Counted from the stretch's first letter, positions 1 through 9,071 are shown. The stretch: 64,000 nucleotides of DNA from Pseudomonas muyukensis (GCF_019139535.1 NZ_CP077073.1:2756501-2820500); one strand, 5' to 3'. Numbers and translations are program-made. Notes: generated from the letters alone by a model not told the origin.

Positions 1-120
1 AGGTAACCCTTCACAGGCGGCTGGGCTGCGACCCGCCGGCGACAACTGCGCGAACGCCTTGGCTTACCGGGCAAAACCCTCTAGCCTGCGCCCCTCGTTC
101 ATTGCCACAGGGCCCCGACC

Positions 121-996
121 ATGCCATCGACCATTCGCCGCCGCCACCTGCTCCAGGGCGCCCTGGGCTGTTCCGCCGCCCTGGCGCTGCCGGCCTGGGC
201 CTCCAATCCGCTGCAACGCCAGATGCAACAGCTCGAACAGTCCGCCGGCATCACTCTCGGCCTGTGGGCCCTCGACACCGGCAGCGGCAAGCAACTGGCC
301 TACCGCGCCGAACAACGCTTCGCTTTCTGCAGCACCTTCAAGGCCGTGCTGGCCGGCGCCATCCTGCACCGCAGCCAGACCGACAACGGCCTGCTGAAGC
401 GCCGTATCGCCTATGACGCCAAGCAGTTGGTGGTTTATTCGCCGATTACCGAAAAGCACGTGGGCGCGGGCATGACCGTCGCCGAGCTGTGCGCCGCCAC
501 GCTGCAATACAGCGACAACACCGCCGGCAACCTGCTGCTGGAGCAGGTCGGCGGCCCGGCGGGCCTCACCGCCTTCGCCCGCCAGCTCGGCGACCCGACG
601 TTCCGCCTGGACCGCAACGAGCCAACGTTGAACACCGCGTTGCCCGGCGACCCACGCGACACCACCACGCCGCTGGCGATGGGCGTCACCCTGCAGCGCC
701 TGCTGCTCGGCGATGCCCTGGCGGCGGCCGGGCGCGAGCAATTGCAGGCCTGGCTCAAGGGCAACACCACCGGTGATGCGCGGATTCGCGCCGGGGTGCC
801 AGAGGGCTGGGTCGTGGGGGACAAGACCGGTTCGGGCGACTATGGCGTGGCCAACGATGTCGGCATCGTCTGGCCCCAGGGGCGGGCACCGTGGATCCTC
901 GTGGTATTCAGCCGTGGCCCGCAGCAGTCCTCGCCGTGGCGCCACGAGCCGATCGCCGCGGCGACCCGGCTGGTGGTGCAGACGTGGCAGGGCTGA
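121..996 (+). CDS. bla: Class A serine beta-lactamase with twin-arginine signal
   Basis: Predicted periplasmic enzyme that hydrolyses beta-lactams through an acyl-serine intermediate. The 291-residue length is normal for class A. The set of active-site motifs is complete: SxxK as STFK at residues 71-74, SDN at 131-133, the omega-loop glutamate with ExxLN at 167-171, and KTGSG at 235-239. The cysteine just before the catalytic serine and the KTGSGDYG segment resemble CTX-M-type enzymes. The glycine after KTGS means the Cys69-Cys238 disulfide of KPC/GES-type carbapenemases is absent. The N-terminus has RRRHLL followed by a hydrophobic stretch ending AWA, which fits a Tat signal. No ampR-like regulator is adjacent. 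Bases 1-120 upstream show no gene and only a weak ribosome binding site. Confidence 0.93.
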   Translation: MPSTIRRRHLLQGALGCSAALALPAWASNPLQRQMQQLEQSAGITLGLWALDTGSGKQLAYRAEQRFAFCSTFKAVLAGAILHRSQTDNGLLKRRIAYDAKQLVVYSPITEKHVGAGMTVAELCAATLQYSDNTAGNLLLEQVGGPAGLTAFARQLGDPTFRLDRNEPTLNTALPGDPRDTTTPLAMGVTLQRLLLGDALAAAGREQLQAWLKGNTTGDARIRAGVPEGWVVGDKTGSGDYGVANDVGIVWPQGRAPWILVVFSRGPQQSSPWRHEPIAAATRLVVQTWQG

Positions 997-1089
997 GTGG
1001 ACGGCGGGTGCAACCGCTGCCTGTGGCAGGCACCTCAAGGTCCGGGGCGAACAGCGTCGCCCCAGCCTGAGTCCATGCAATAACCTCGC

Positions 1090-1554
1090 TCAGAAGCCAA
1101 AGTCACTCAGCCCCGGGTGATCGTCCGGGCGCCGCCCCAGCGGCCAGCGGAACTTGCGCTCTGCCTCGCTGATGGGGTGTTCGTTGATGCTGGCATGGCG
1201 GTTGCGCATCAGGCCGTCTTCGGCGAACTCCCAATTCTCGTTGCCATAGGCGCGGAACCATTGGCCGCTGTCGTCGCGATACTCGTAGGCATAGCGCACG
1301 GCAATACGGTTGCCGGTGAAGGCCCACAGCTCCTTGATCAGGCGGTATTCGAGCTCGCGGTTCCATTTGCGGGTGAGAAAGGCCTGCGCCTGCTCGCGGT
1401 TATTGCAGAACTCGGCCCGGTTACGCCAATGGGTGTCGGTGGTGTAGGCCTGGGCGACCTTGGCGGCATCGCGGCTGTTCCAGCCATCTTCGGCCAGGCG
1501 CACCTTCTCGATGGCGGTTTCACGGGTGAACGGGGGCAATGGCGGACGGGACAT
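1090..1554 (-). CDS. DUF1348 / NTF2-like (SnoaL-fold) protein
   Basis: A 154-residue cytoplasmic protein of the DUF1348 family, a cone-shaped alpha+beta NTF2-like fold. The sequence shows the usual family features: an N-terminal helix with WNSRD, a THWRNR segment, the aromatic strand RYAYEYRD, and a C-terminal region with NEHPI and [11 protein letters not shown]. Biochemical function is not established for the family. It stands alone, convergent with the beta-lactamase gene and divergent from the small gene at 1760. Confidence 0.85.
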   Translation of the reverse strand: MSRPPLPPFTRETAIEKVRLAEDGWNSRDAAKVAQAYTTDTHWRNRAEFCNNREQAQAFLTRKWNRELEYRLIKELWAFTGNRIAVRYAYEYRDDSGQWFRAYGNENWEFAEDGLMRNRHASINEHPISEAERKFRWPLGRRPDDHPGLSDFGF

Positions 1555-1759
1555 GTGGGCAATTCCTCTTGCGGGATGAGCGACAGGAGGGAGCGTAGAC
1601 CGGCGCCCCTGGCACTGGGAATAACTGCCTTTGGCACTTCACAATTGCGCATGCGGGAACAATGCCCCGCCAGGCCGTCACCTTGCACCGCTGGCCTGGA
1701 CGGCCTGGCGGCACGCTTGGGTGTCTATAGTTAGCGCAGACACCCGCAGGAGCTGCGCC

Positions 1760-1951
1760 ATGACCCTGATCAGCCGCGAACCCTGGTGGCTCGTGCCGCC
1801 CAAGCCCGGGCAGACCGAGCAGGACCTGCACTGGGGCTACCTGGAAATCTATCGCGACGGCCGCACCGTGTTCGTCGACCAGCGCCCCAGCGAGCGGGAG
1901 CTGGCCGAACGCAAGAGTTGCCGCAACTTCCCCAAGGCCGAAGCGCCCTGA
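1760..1951 (+). CDS. Small conserved-looking hypothetical protein (63 aa)
   Basis: I recognise no family. The start at 1760 is preferred because a GCAGGAG ribosome binding site lies 6 bases upstream; a longer open frame exists but has no such site. The product is hydrophilic, rich in Trp and Pro near its N-terminus (EPWWLVPPKP), and then has HWGYLEIYRDG, resembling a short beta-hairpin protein. It has no signal peptide or membrane segment. Its stop is one base from the stop of the convergent yceH gene. Confidence 0.6.
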   Translation: MTLISREPWWLVPPKPGQTEQDLHWGYLEIYRDGRTVFVDQRPSERELAERKSCRNFPKAEAP

Positions 1952-1952
1952 C

Positions 1953-2600
1953 TCAGCCTTCGAGTGCGGCCAGGCGCGCTTCCAGGGCCGCCACCCGGGC
2001 CTCCAGCGCCTCGATGCGCTCATCCGCCGCCTGCGCCGCGTTGGCCCGGGCGCCGCCTTCCTGCTGGCGGGCGGCGAGGATCGCCTCGATCTCTGCCGGG
2101 TCGCCCAGGGCATGGGTGTAGCGGTCTTCACGCTGGCCGGCCTGGCGCGGCAGGTGCAGGGCCAGGCCACGGGAGATCAGGCGCTCGAGCTGGTGCTGGA
2201 CCTGGTCGACATCCTCGAACTCATGCAGGCGGTTGCTGCGGGTCAGCAGCTCGTTGAGGGTCTGCGGGCCGCGCAGGAACATCAGGCCCATCAGCACCAG
2301 TTGCGCCGGCACCAGCTCCAGGGCCTTGTCCACCCGATGCTCCCAGCGGTCGGCGCGGCTGCCCATCTGCAGGCGGGCCATGTCCTGGCCTTCGAGGGCG
2401 CGCAGGGCCTGGCCGACCTGGCCGGGGGAGAGGTTCATGACCGGTTCGCGGCTGGTCTTCTGGTTGCAGGCCAGGACCAGGGCATTGAGGGTCAGGGGGT
2501 AGGTTTCCGGGCTGGTGGCCTGCTTTTCGATCAGCGCGCCCAGCACGCGGATCTCGGTGCTGGTGAAGCGGCCTTCGCCGGTGGTTTGGTGGTCTGACAT
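1953..2600 (-). CDS. yceH: YceH family protein (DUF480/UPF0502)
   Basis: A 215-residue protein of the YceH family, which has two winged-helix domains; its cellular role is not firmly known. The N-terminal motif with RVLGALIEK and TYPLTLNAL is diagnostic, as is the second winged-helix region around [11 protein letters not shown]. The C-terminal 30 residues form a short coiled coil of EAR-VAAL repeats, common in pseudomonad members. The start at 2600 follows from the family N-terminus. Transcription runs towards the small gene at 1760. Confidence 0.9.
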   Translation of the reverse strand: MSDHQTTGEGRFTSTEIRVLGALIEKQATSPETYPLTLNALVLACNQKTSREPVMNLSPGQVGQALRALEGQDMARLQMGSRADRWEHRVDKALELVPAQLVLMGLMFLRGPQTLNELLTRSNRLHEFEDVDQVQHQLERLISRGLALHLPRQAGQREDRYTHALGDPAEIEAILAARQQEGGARANAAQAADERIEALEARVAALEARLAALEG

Positions 2601-2680
2601 GGCCCAGTCTCATTGCGAGGAAAAGGCCATTAGCGTAGGTAAAGCGTCTGGCTTAAGCAATCGCCGGAGGGCGTGGCTTT

Positions 2681-2708
2681 GGCCGGCGCCTGCGGGCAGG
2701 CGCCGGCC
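2681..2708 (-). terminator. Strong GC hairpin downstream of sstT
   Basis: A perfect 13-bp inverted repeat with a two-base loop lies a few bases past the sstT stop. No U-tract follows on the minus strand, so it may act as a 3' stabilising hairpin or a weak terminator. Confidence 0.5.
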
Positions 2709-2714
2709 TTGGGC

Positions 2715-3935
2715 TCAGGCGCTACGCCGTTCCATGGCTTGGCAGGCGGCAGCGGTGAACAGCACGTCGGTGGAGGAGTTGAGCGCGGTTTCCGCCGAGT
2801 CCTGCAGCACACCGATGATGAAGCCGACCGCCACCACCTGCATGGCGATTTCGCTGGGGATGCCGAACAGGCTGCAGGCCAGCGGGATCAGCAGCAGCGA
2901 ACCGCCAGCCACGCCCGAGGCGCCACAGGCGCACACCGCCGCCACCACGCTGAGCAGCACCGCGGTCGGCAAGTCTACCGGGATGCCCAGGGTGTGCACG
3001 GCGGCCAGGGTGAGCACGGTGATGGTGATCGCCGCGCCGGCCATGTTGATGGTCGCGCCCAGCGGGATCGACACCGAATAGGTGTCCTCGTGCAGGCCGA
3101 GCTTCTCCGACAGCGCCAGGTTGACCGGGATGTTGGCCGCCGAGCTGCGGGTGAAGAACGCGGTGATGCCGCTTTCGCGCAGGCACAGCAGCGTCAGCGG
3201 GTAAGGGTTGCGGCGGATCTTCCAGAACACGATCAGCGGGTTCATCACCAGCGCCACGAACAGCATGCAGCCCATCAGTACACCGAGCAGGTGCAGGTAG
3301 CCGAGCAGTGCGTCCAGGCCAGACTGGGCCAGGGTAGCGCTGACCAGGCCGAAGATGCCCAGCGGGGCGAAGCGGATCACCACGCGCACGATCAGGGTCA
3401 CGCCGTTGGACAGGTCCTCGACCACGGAGCGGGTGGTCTCGCCGGCATGGCGCAGGGCCACGCCCAGGCCGATGGCCCAGGTCAGCACGCCGATGAAGTT
3501 GGCGTTGAGCAGGGCGTTGACCGGGTTGTCGACGGCGCTCAGCAGCAGGTTCTGCATCACCTCGGCGATACCGCCGGGGGCGCTGAGGGTCGCTTCGCCG
3601 GTGGCCAGGGCCAGGTGCGAGGGGAACAGCATGCTGGCGACCACGGCCACCACCGCCGCGGCGAAGGTGCCCAGCAGGTACAGCCAGAGGATCGGGCGGA
3701 TATGGGTTTCCTGGCCATGGCGGTGGTTGGCGATCGAGGCCATCACCAGGATGAACACCAGTATCGGCGCCACGGCCTTGAGCGCGCTGACGAAGACCTT
3801 GCCGAGGAAGGCCAGGTCGCGGGCCACGGCGGGGGCGAACAGGGCGAGGAGGATGCCGGCCACCAGGCCGATGCAGATCTGCGTCACCAGGCCAGTGCGG
3901 TTGATGAGGCGGAGGATGGGGGTCATGTGCAGCAA
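2715..3935 (-). CDS. sstT: Serine/threonine:sodium symporter SstT
   Basis: An inner-membrane symporter that takes up L-serine and L-threonine with Na+. It belongs to the dicarboxylate/amino acid:cation symporter family. The 406-residue sequence has the typical hydrophobic segments. The family hallmarks are a serine-rich re-entrant loop ([11 protein letters not shown], about residue 260) and the substrate/Na+ binding helix with [10 protein letters not shown] (about residue 290). Glycine/alanine-rich [12 protein letters not shown] lies near the second hairpin. An in-frame ATG three codons downstream could be the true start. It stands next to nhaR, another sodium-linked gene, but the two are not obviously co-transcribed. 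Confidence 0.93.
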   Translation of the reverse strand: MLHMTPILRLINRTGLVTQICIGLVAGILLALFAPAVARDLAFLGKVFVSALKAVAPILVFILVMASIANHRHGQETHIRPILWLYLLGTFAAAVVAVVASMLFPSHLALATGEATLSAPGGIAEVMQNLLLSAVDNPVNALLNANFIGVLTWAIGLGVALRHAGETTRSVVEDLSNGVTLIVRVVIRFAPLGIFGLVSATLAQSGLDALLGYLHLLGVLMGCMLFVALVMNPLIVFWKIRRNPYPLTLLCLRESGITAFFTRSSAANIPVNLALSEKLGLHEDTYSVSIPLGATINMAGAAITITVLTLAAVHTLGIPVDLPTAVLLSVVAAVCACGASGVAGGSLLLIPLACSLFGIPSEIAMQVVAVGFIIGVLQDSAETALNSSTDVLFTAAACQAMERRSA

Positions 3936-4098
3936 GATCCGGTTGCGTGAAAGCCAGCGACTTTACCACAGGCCAGGCTATATGGGCCTGGGGGGGCGAC
4001 AATGGGGCAGGGCAAGCCCGGTCCCACAGGTCCGCTTTGTACTCATCCAGCTTGCACATCTGGCCAGTCGCCCCGCCACAAGCGCGTTTATCAGGGGG

Positions 4099-4992
4099 TT
4101 ACCAGTGAAACAGCTCCCGCCGGGCGCCCTCGGTGATCGCCACGATCCCGGGGTGCTTGACCTTGCGCTCCACCGAGATGGCGTAGAACGACTCGTTCAC
4201 CGCCTCGGTCTGGCCGATCAAGCGAACCCCGTACTGGCGGCAGACTTCCTCGGCGATCACGCTGGGGGCGACGAAAATGCCGCTGCCGGACTGCCCAAAG
4301 GCCTGCATCAGCGCGCTGTCGTCGAACTCGCCAACGATGCGCGGCTGCACCTGCTGCTCGCCCAGCCAGCGCAACAGGCGGCTGCGCAGCACGGTCTCCT
4401 GGCCGGGGATCAGCAGCGGGGCGTCGTCCAGGCAGGCCGGGAAGGGCCTGGCCAGTTGCGCGGCCAGGGCGGGGGTGGCGAAAAAGCTCAGGCCGCATTC
4501 GCCGAGCTTCTGGCTATAGCCCTTGATGTCCAGGTGGCTGGGCATGGGGCTGTCGGAGATCACCAGGTCAAGGCGCTGGATCGCCAGGTCGGCGAGCAGG
4601 CGCTCGAGCTTGTCTTCGCGGCAGTTGATGCGCAGCACGTTGTCCAGCTCCATGGTCGGCGCCAGCAGGCGATAGACGATGGACTTGGGCACCACATCGG
4701 CGACACCGACGCGAAACAGAATCTGCTCCTGGGGGCCTGCGCGCAGCATGGCTTCGAGCTCGCCGCCAATCTGGAACATCTGCTCGGCGTAGGCCAGGGT
4801 CTGCCGGCCGCACTCGGTCAGCTCCAGCTGGCGGCCGACGCGCTGGAACAGCTCCAGGTTCCAGGTCTGCTCGAACAGGCTGATCTGGCCGCTGATGGTC
4901 TGTGGGGTCAGGTTCAGCTGTTCGCTGGCGCGGGCGATACTTCCGGTCTTTGCTACAGCCCAGAAGTAATGAAGCTGGCGGTAGTTGAGCAT
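4099..4992 (-). CDS. nhaR: LysR-type transcriptional activator NhaR
   Basis: A LysR-type regulator of 297 residues. The N-terminal winged HTH (about residues 5-62) has the NhaR-type sequence LNYRQLHYFWAVAKTGSIA, and the rest is a substrate-binding-like effector domain. In enterobacteria NhaR activates the nhaA antiporter gene in response to Na+. No antiporter gene is adjacent here, although nhaB lies 45 kb away in this window. The gene is divergent from the lipoprotein-terC pair, and a dyad lies in the shared intergenic region. Confidence 0.9.
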   Translation of the reverse strand: MLNYRQLHYFWAVAKTGSIARASEQLNLTPQTISGQISLFEQTWNLELFQRVGRQLELTECGRQTLAYAEQMFQIGGELEAMLRAGPQEQILFRVGVADVVPKSIVYRLLAPTMELDNVLRINCREDKLERLLADLAIQRLDLVISDSPMPSHLDIKGYSQKLGECGLSFFATPALAAQLARPFPACLDDAPLLIPGQETVLRSRLLRWLGEQQVQPRIVGEFDDSALMQAFGQSGSGIFVAPSVIAEEVCRQYGVRLIGQTEAVNESFYAISVERKVKHPGIVAITEGARRELFHW

Positions 4993-5003
4993 GGCGCGTC
5001 CCG

Positions 5004-5042
5004 ATTCGTAAAAACCGAAGTATAACCGCTGAAAATACGAAT
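5004..5042. promoter_or_regulatory. Dyad in the nhaR upstream region, candidate LysR operator
   Basis: A perfect inverted repeat ATTCGTA / TACGAAT, 25 bases apart, begins 12 bases upstream of the nhaR start. LysR regulators commonly bind such dyads and repress their own gene, so this is a candidate NhaR site. The assignment is inference from position and symmetry only. Confidence 0.4.
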
Positions 5043-5125
5043 TTTCTGGATGTTTCAGTCTCTCTAGAATGCCCAGCCATCAGGCGCCAGCGGGCGTCGC
5101 AAGGACATCGACAAGCGAGGACCTC

Positions 5126-5365
5126 ATGCTGCACTTCAAATCCATCGGTACCCCCCTGGTGCTGGCCCTGGCGCTGTTCGCCATGAGTGGCTGCGAGCAG
5201 GCCGAGAAATCTGCCCAGCAGATGCTCGACCAGGCCGCGCAAACGGCCAAGCAGGCCATCGACAAGACCAACGAAAGCGCGCAGCAGGCGTTGAGCGAGG
5301 CCATCGGCAGCGATGGCGACAAGACCAAGGCCGATGACGCCAAGACCGACACCCAGGACATCTGA
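5126..5365 (+). CDS. Small Lys/Gln/Ala-rich lipoprotein
   Basis: A 79-residue predicted lipoprotein. The start at 5126 gives a signal peptide ending in the lipobox FAMSGC. The mature part is highly charged and helical, rich in Ala, Gln, Lys and Asp (KSAQQMLDQAAQTAKQAIDK), and should form an amphipathic helix or coiled coil. The function is unknown. A likely -10 element (TAGAAT, about 5064) and GCGAGGA serve initiation. The terC gene begins 17 bases after its stop, so the two are probably co-transcribed. Confidence 0.75.
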   Translation: MLHFKSIGTPLVLALALFAMSGCEQAEKSAQQMLDQAAQTAKQAIDKTNESAQQALSEAIGSDGDKTKADDAKTDTQDI

Positions 5366-5382
5366 CCGAGCAGGATTGACCC

Positions 5383-6135
5383 ATGGAATATTTACTGGAA
5401 CTCGCCGCTAGCCCCACCGCCTGGGTAGCCCTGGCCACCCTGGTGGCCATGGAGGTGGTGCTGGGTATCGACAACCTGATCTTCATCTCGATTCTCACCA
5501 ACAAGCTGCCCGAGGCGTATCGCTCCAAGGCGCGGCGCATTGGTATCAGCATGGCCCTGGTCATGCGCCTGGCGCTGCTCAGCACAGTGGCCTGGATCGT
5601 CCAGTTGACCGAACCGGTGCTCGATGTCTTCGGCCACACGTTCTCGTGGAAGGACATGATCCTCATCGCCGGTGGCTTGTTCCTGCTGTGGAAGGCGACC
5701 AAGGAGATCCACGAAAGCGTCGACCCCCATGGCGCCAAGGAAGAGTCCAAGGTCGGCAGCACCGTGACCATCGGCTTCACCGCCGCGATCTTCCAGATCC
5801 TGCTGCTGGACATCGTCTTCTCGATCGACAGCATCATCACCGCCGTGGGCATGACCGAGCACCTGCCGATCATGATCATTGCCGTGATCAGCGCGGTGAT
5901 CGTGATGATGGTGGCCGCCGACCCGCTGGCCAAGTTCATCAACGACAACCCGACCGTGGTGATGCTGGCCCTGGGCTTCCTGATCATGATCGGCATGACC
6001 CTGATCGCCGAAGGCTTCGGCGCCCATGTACCGAAAGGCTACGTGTATGCCGCCATGGCGTTCTCGACCGCCATCGAGATCCTCAACATCATGGCTCGTC
6101 GGGCACGCTTGAAGCGGGAGGCGGCCCAGGGCTGA
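5383..6135 (+). CDS. TerC family integral membrane protein
   Basis: A 250-residue inner-membrane protein of the TerC family, linked to tellurite resistance and metal-ion (Mn2+) homeostasis. About seven hydrophobic helices are visible. The two conserved acidic intramembrane motifs are present: GIDNLIF with Asp30 and [11 protein letters not shown] with Asp149, which are thought to bind the cation. This is the short form without CBS or CorC domains. It probably shares a transcript with the preceding lipoprotein gene. Confidence 0.9.
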   Translation: MEYLLELAASPTAWVALATLVAMEVVLGIDNLIFISILTNKLPEAYRSKARRIGISMALVMRLALLSTVAWIVQLTEPVLDVFGHTFSWKDMILIAGGLFLLWKATKEIHESVDPHGAKEESKVGSTVTIGFTAAIFQILLLDIVFSIDSIITAVGMTEHLPIMIIAVISAVIVMMVAADPLAKFINDNPTVVMLALGFLIMIGMTLIAEGFGAHVPKGYVYAAMAFSTAIEILNIMARRARLKREAAQG

Positions 6136-6187
6136 GCCAGGCTGAAAGCCTCGCGGGGCACGCGCGGCGTTTTACAATCAGTTCAGA

Positions 6188-6367
6188 TCAATGGGCACCG
6201 GCATGCCGCCGTGCACGGCGCAGCGGCTGTGCTTTGGCCAGGGCTTGTGGTGGCAGGTGGTGAGGGTGGGTATGCCGCCGTACGATGCGCAGCACGCCCC
6301 AGAGCATGGCCGCCGCGACGCTGAGCCACATGCCGAGCAGTAACAGAATTGCCATTGTCAGGCTCAT
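6188..6367 (-). CDS. Small single-pass membrane protein (59 aa)
   Basis: A 59-residue protein with one N-terminal transmembrane helix (LLLLGMWLSVAAAMLWGV) followed by an Arg/His-rich cytoplasmic tail. The start at 6367 is supported by an excellent AAGGAGG site seven bases upstream; a longer frame extends upstream but lacks one. I recognise no family. It is convergent with terC. Confidence 0.65.
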   Translation of the reverse strand: MSLTMAILLLLGMWLSVAAAMLWGVLRIVRRHTHPHHLPPQALAKAQPLRRARRHAGAH

Positions 6368-6577
6368 GTGTGCCTCCTTCTCTCTGGCGAGCCGGGCTCG
6401 CCATCCAGACACAGCTTTAGTCTAGCCTGGCGGCTGTGACGTTCCATTGACCGAAGGTCTAGTGCTTGGGTCGTTTCGTTCCAAGCCGCCGCCGGGCTAT
6501 ACCCGGACGCTCGCGCAGCCTATGATCGGCGGTCATGGCCGGGCACTGGCGCCCGGTGTCGGATCAAGCGAGTGCCC

Positions 6578-7258
6578 ATGTTGCCAAAGCCCCCCATGCC
6601 CCGGACGCCACGCCGCCTGCTGATCGCCTGCCTGGCGCTCGCGGCACTGGCTGGTTGTGCCAGCCCACCTTCGAGCGCACTCAAAGGCCTGGCGCAGCGG
6701 GTCGAAATCAGCAGCGTGCCGTTCTACCGCGGCAACGCCAACCACAGTGGTTCGATGGCCTTGGCGGCGGTGCTGTCGCGTCAGGGCGCGCCGATCACCC
6801 CAGGCCTGCTGGACAAGTCGTTGGGCCTGCCGCAAGCGGCCGAGACGCTGCAAGCCTCTATCCCCAAGGTGGCGCGCGAGTACGGCATGTTGGTCTACCC
6901 GCTGGACGCGCGGCTCGATGCCTTGCTGACCCAGGTGGCGGCGGGTTACCCGGTGCTGCTGCGTTACCAGGAGGGTTCGGCCTGGTGGAGCGAGCCGCGC
7001 TATGCCGTGCTGATCGGCTACGACCGTTACAAGCAGCGGGTGCTGCTGCGCTCGGGCATGCATCGGCGCCAGTTGCTGGGGTTTGCTGATTTCGAGTCGG
7101 CCTGGGCCAAGGAGGGTAACTGGGCGATACTGGTACAGTCGCCGCGGCAATTGCCGGCGCAGGTGGATCGCCAGCGCTGGTTGCAGGCGGCGGACGAGCT
7201 GGCCCGTGCCGGGCAGGAAATCGCTGCCAAGCAGGCAGTCAACAGCCTGGGGCATTGA
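6578..7258 (+). CDS. C39-peptidase-like lipoprotein lacking catalytic residues
   Basis: A 226-residue lipoprotein: signal peptide with lipobox LAGC (Cys27), then a papain-like C39 fold as found in Pseudomonas C39-family lipoproteins. Active members have a QCGPAALA-type helix and an HYAVVVGYD-type strand. Here the equivalents are NHSGSMALAAVL (Ser57 in the Cys position) and PRYAVLIGYD (Arg141 in the His position). Both catalytic residues are therefore replaced, so it is probably a pseudoenzyme. The C-terminal part has a helical segment of about 40 residues. A GTG two codons upstream (6572) is an alternative start. No transporter or bacteriocin gene is adjacent. Confidence 0.75.
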   Translation: MLPKPPMPRTPRRLLIACLALAALAGCASPPSSALKGLAQRVEISSVPFYRGNANHSGSMALAAVLSRQGAPITPGLLDKSLGLPQAAETLQASIPKVAREYGMLVYPLDARLDALLTQVAAGYPVLLRYQEGSAWWSEPRYAVLIGYDRYKQRVLLRSGMHRRQLLGFADFESAWAKEGNWAILVQSPRQLPAQVDRQRWLQAADELARAGQEIAAKQAVNSLGH

Positions 7259-7299
7259 GCGCAAAGGATGGCACAAGGCCGTAGGCGCCACCGCGCCCT

Positions 7300-7420
7300 G
7301 TAGGAGCCAGCTTGCTGGCGAAGCAGGCAGCGCGATGGCTGGCACCGGCTGTGCCGGTGTTCGCCGGCAAGCCACAGTATCCTGTAGGCGCCAGCCTTGC
7401 TGGCGAAACAGGCGCCGCGA
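7300..7420. repeat. REP pair (GTAGGAGCC-type)
   Basis: Two Pseudomonas REP copies of the GTAGGMGCCAGCTTGCTGGCGAA type lie in the 188-base gap between the C39-like gene and the convergent oxidase gene. An imperfect inverted partial copy (TTCGCCGGCAAGCC) separates them. Each contains a GC-rich hairpin and may help terminate transcription. Confidence 0.75.
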
Positions 7421-7446
7421 TGGGCCGCCAAGCGGCCCTGACCTCC

Positions 7447-8730
7447 TTAGAAGCCCAGGCGATCGCGCAGGCTGTAGTACCAGGCGCCGATGGCGCTGAA
7501 CGGCACGCGCAGCATCTGCCCACCCGGGAACGGATAGTGCGGCAGGCCGGCGAAGGCGTCGAAGCGTTCGGCCTGGCCACGCAGGGCCTCGGCCAGCACC
7601 TTGCCCGCCAGGTGGGTGTAGGTCACGCCATGGCCGGAGCAGCCCTGGGAATAGTAGATGTTGTCGCCGATACGGCCGACCTGCGGCAGGCGCGACAGGG
7701 TCAGCAGGAAGTTGCCGGTCCAGGCGTAGTCGATCTTGACGTTCTTCAGTTGCGGGAAGGCCTTGAGCATCTTCGGCCGGATGATCGCCTCGATGTTCGC
7801 CGGATCGCGTGCGCCGTACACCACGCCACCGCCGAAGATCAGGCGCTTGTCGCGGGTCAGGCGGTAGTAGTCGAGCAGGTAGTTGCAGTCCTCGACGCAG
7901 TAGTCCTGGGGCAGCAGGGTGCGCGCCAGCTCTTCGCCCAGGGGCTCGGTGGTGATCACCTGGGTGCCGCACGGCATGGACTTGGCGGCCAGCTCCGGCA
8001 CCAGGTTGCCCAGGTAGGCGTTGCCGGCGACGATGATGAACTTGGCCCGCACCTTGCCTTGCGGGGTGTGCACCACCGGGTTGGCGCCACGCTCGATGCG
8101 CACGGCCGGGGTTTGTTCATAGATGATGCCGCCCAGCGACTCGACCGCGGCGGCTTCGCCGAGGGCCAGGTTCAGTGGGTGGATATGGCCGCCGCTCATG
8201 TCGAGCATGCCGCCGATGTAGCTGTCGCAGGCCACCACTTCGCGGATGCGCTTCTGGTCCATCAGCTCCAGCTGGTTGTGGCCGAAGCGTTCCCACAGGC
8301 GTTTCTGCGATTCCAGGTGGCCCATCTGCTTGCTGGTCAGCGCGGCGAACACGCCGCCGTCCTTCAGGTCGCACTGGATGTTGTACTTGGCCACGCGCTC
8401 ACGGATGATGCGGCCGCCCTCGAAGGCCATCTGGCCCAGCAGTTGCGCCTGCTTGGGGCCGACGGTGCGTTCGATGACGTCGATGTCGCGGCTGTAGCTG
8501 TTGACGATCTGGCCGCCGTTGCGGCCCGAGGCGCCGAAGCCGACCTTGGCCGCTTCGACGATGCTCACCTTGAAGCCGTTCTCCAGCAGGAACAGGGCGC
8601 TGGACAGGCCGGTGTAGCCGGCGCCGATGATGCACACATCGGTTTCCACCTCACCCTGCAGCGCCGGACGTGGCGGCACCGGGTTGGCCGAGGCGGCGTA
8701 GTAGGACTGGGGGTAGGGGGTGTTGGCCAT
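7447..8730 (-). CDS. FAD-dependent amine oxidase, PuuB/OrdL type
   Basis: A 427-residue D-amino-acid-oxidase-superfamily flavoenzyme, most like gamma-glutamylputrescine oxidase. It should oxidise a gamma-glutamyl-polyamine or similar secondary amine to an aldehyde, releasing H2O2. The dinucleotide-binding motif IIGAGYTGLSSA is at about residues 34-45. It is followed by the family signature GASGRNGGQIVNSYSRD, and the C-terminus has YYSQGCSGHGVTYTHL, typical of PuuB. A second paralogue lies at 57380-58669. It has no operon partners. The upstream region is AT-rich (TTTTATATTTTTAA) and probably holds the promoter. Confidence 0.88.
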   Translation of the reverse strand: MANTPYPQSYYAASANPVPPRPALQGEVETDVCIIGAGYTGLSSALFLLENGFKVSIVEAAKVGFGASGRNGGQIVNSYSRDIDVIERTVGPKQAQLLGQMAFEGGRIIRERVAKYNIQCDLKDGGVFAALTSKQMGHLESQKRLWERFGHNQLELMDQKRIREVVACDSYIGGMLDMSGGHIHPLNLALGEAAAVESLGGIIYEQTPAVRIERGANPVVHTPQGKVRAKFIIVAGNAYLGNLVPELAAKSMPCGTQVITTEPLGEELARTLLPQDYCVEDCNYLLDYYRLTRDKRLIFGGGVVYGARDPANIEAIIRPKMLKAFPQLKNVKIDYAWTGNFLLTLSRLPQVGRIGDNIYYSQGCSGHGVTYTHLAGKVLAEALRGQAERFDAFAGLPHYPFPGGQMLRVPFSAIGAWYYSLRDRLGF

Positions 8731-8890
8731 GCTCGAGGAACCTCGTGTTTTATATTTTTAACGAATGTACCGATGCTATCAATAATAATAAACACCCGCT
8801 AGTCGTCCGGTGAAAATCCTTTACTGCCAGGGTGGCGTGGAGCTTCTGCAAATATTTTTAATATTCAGTGGGTTAGCGTGAAAAAAACAG

Positions 8891-8918
8891 TTGACACTGG
8901 GTTGTGATCGGGTAGAAT
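8891..8918 (+). promoter_or_regulatory. Sigma-70 promoter of first tRNA-Val
   Basis: TTGACA (8891-8896) and TAGAAT (8913-8918) are separated by 16 bases, with a GC-rich discriminator GCGCCCC typical of stable-RNA promoters. The tRNA begins 14 bases after the -10 element. Confidence 0.8.
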
Positions 8919-8932
8919 GCGCCCCACACGAC

Positions 8933-9009
8933 AGGCACATAGCTCAGTTGGTTAGAGCACCACCTTGACATGGTGGGGGTCGTTGGTTCGAGTCCAATTG
9001 TGCCTACCA
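8933..9009 (+). tRNA. tRNA-Val (GAC)
   Basis: A 77-base cloverleaf with encoded CCA. The acceptor arms AGGCACA/TGTGCCT pair fully, the anticodon stem CCACC/GGTGG encloses loop TTGACAT with anticodon GAC, and the T arm has GTTGG-TTCGAGT-CCAAT. It is identical in sequence to the copy at 9315. Confidence 0.97.
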
Positions 9010-9020
9010 AACATCGAGAA

Positions 9021-9047
9021 GGGCGATCCGCAAGGGTCGCCCTTTTT
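9021..9047 (+). terminator. Rho-independent terminator after first tRNA-Val
   Basis: A GGGCGATCC / GGGTCGCCC stem with a GCAA tetraloop is followed by five T residues, 11 bases after the tRNA 3' end. Confidence 0.92.
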
Positions 9048-9071
9048 GCATTCTGGCCCTGCGCAGTTCCC

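Noticed and set aside
7259..7446. An extra gene in the REP-filled gap before the amine oxidase
   Set aside because: Open frames here follow REP hairpins and have no start with a ribosome binding site.
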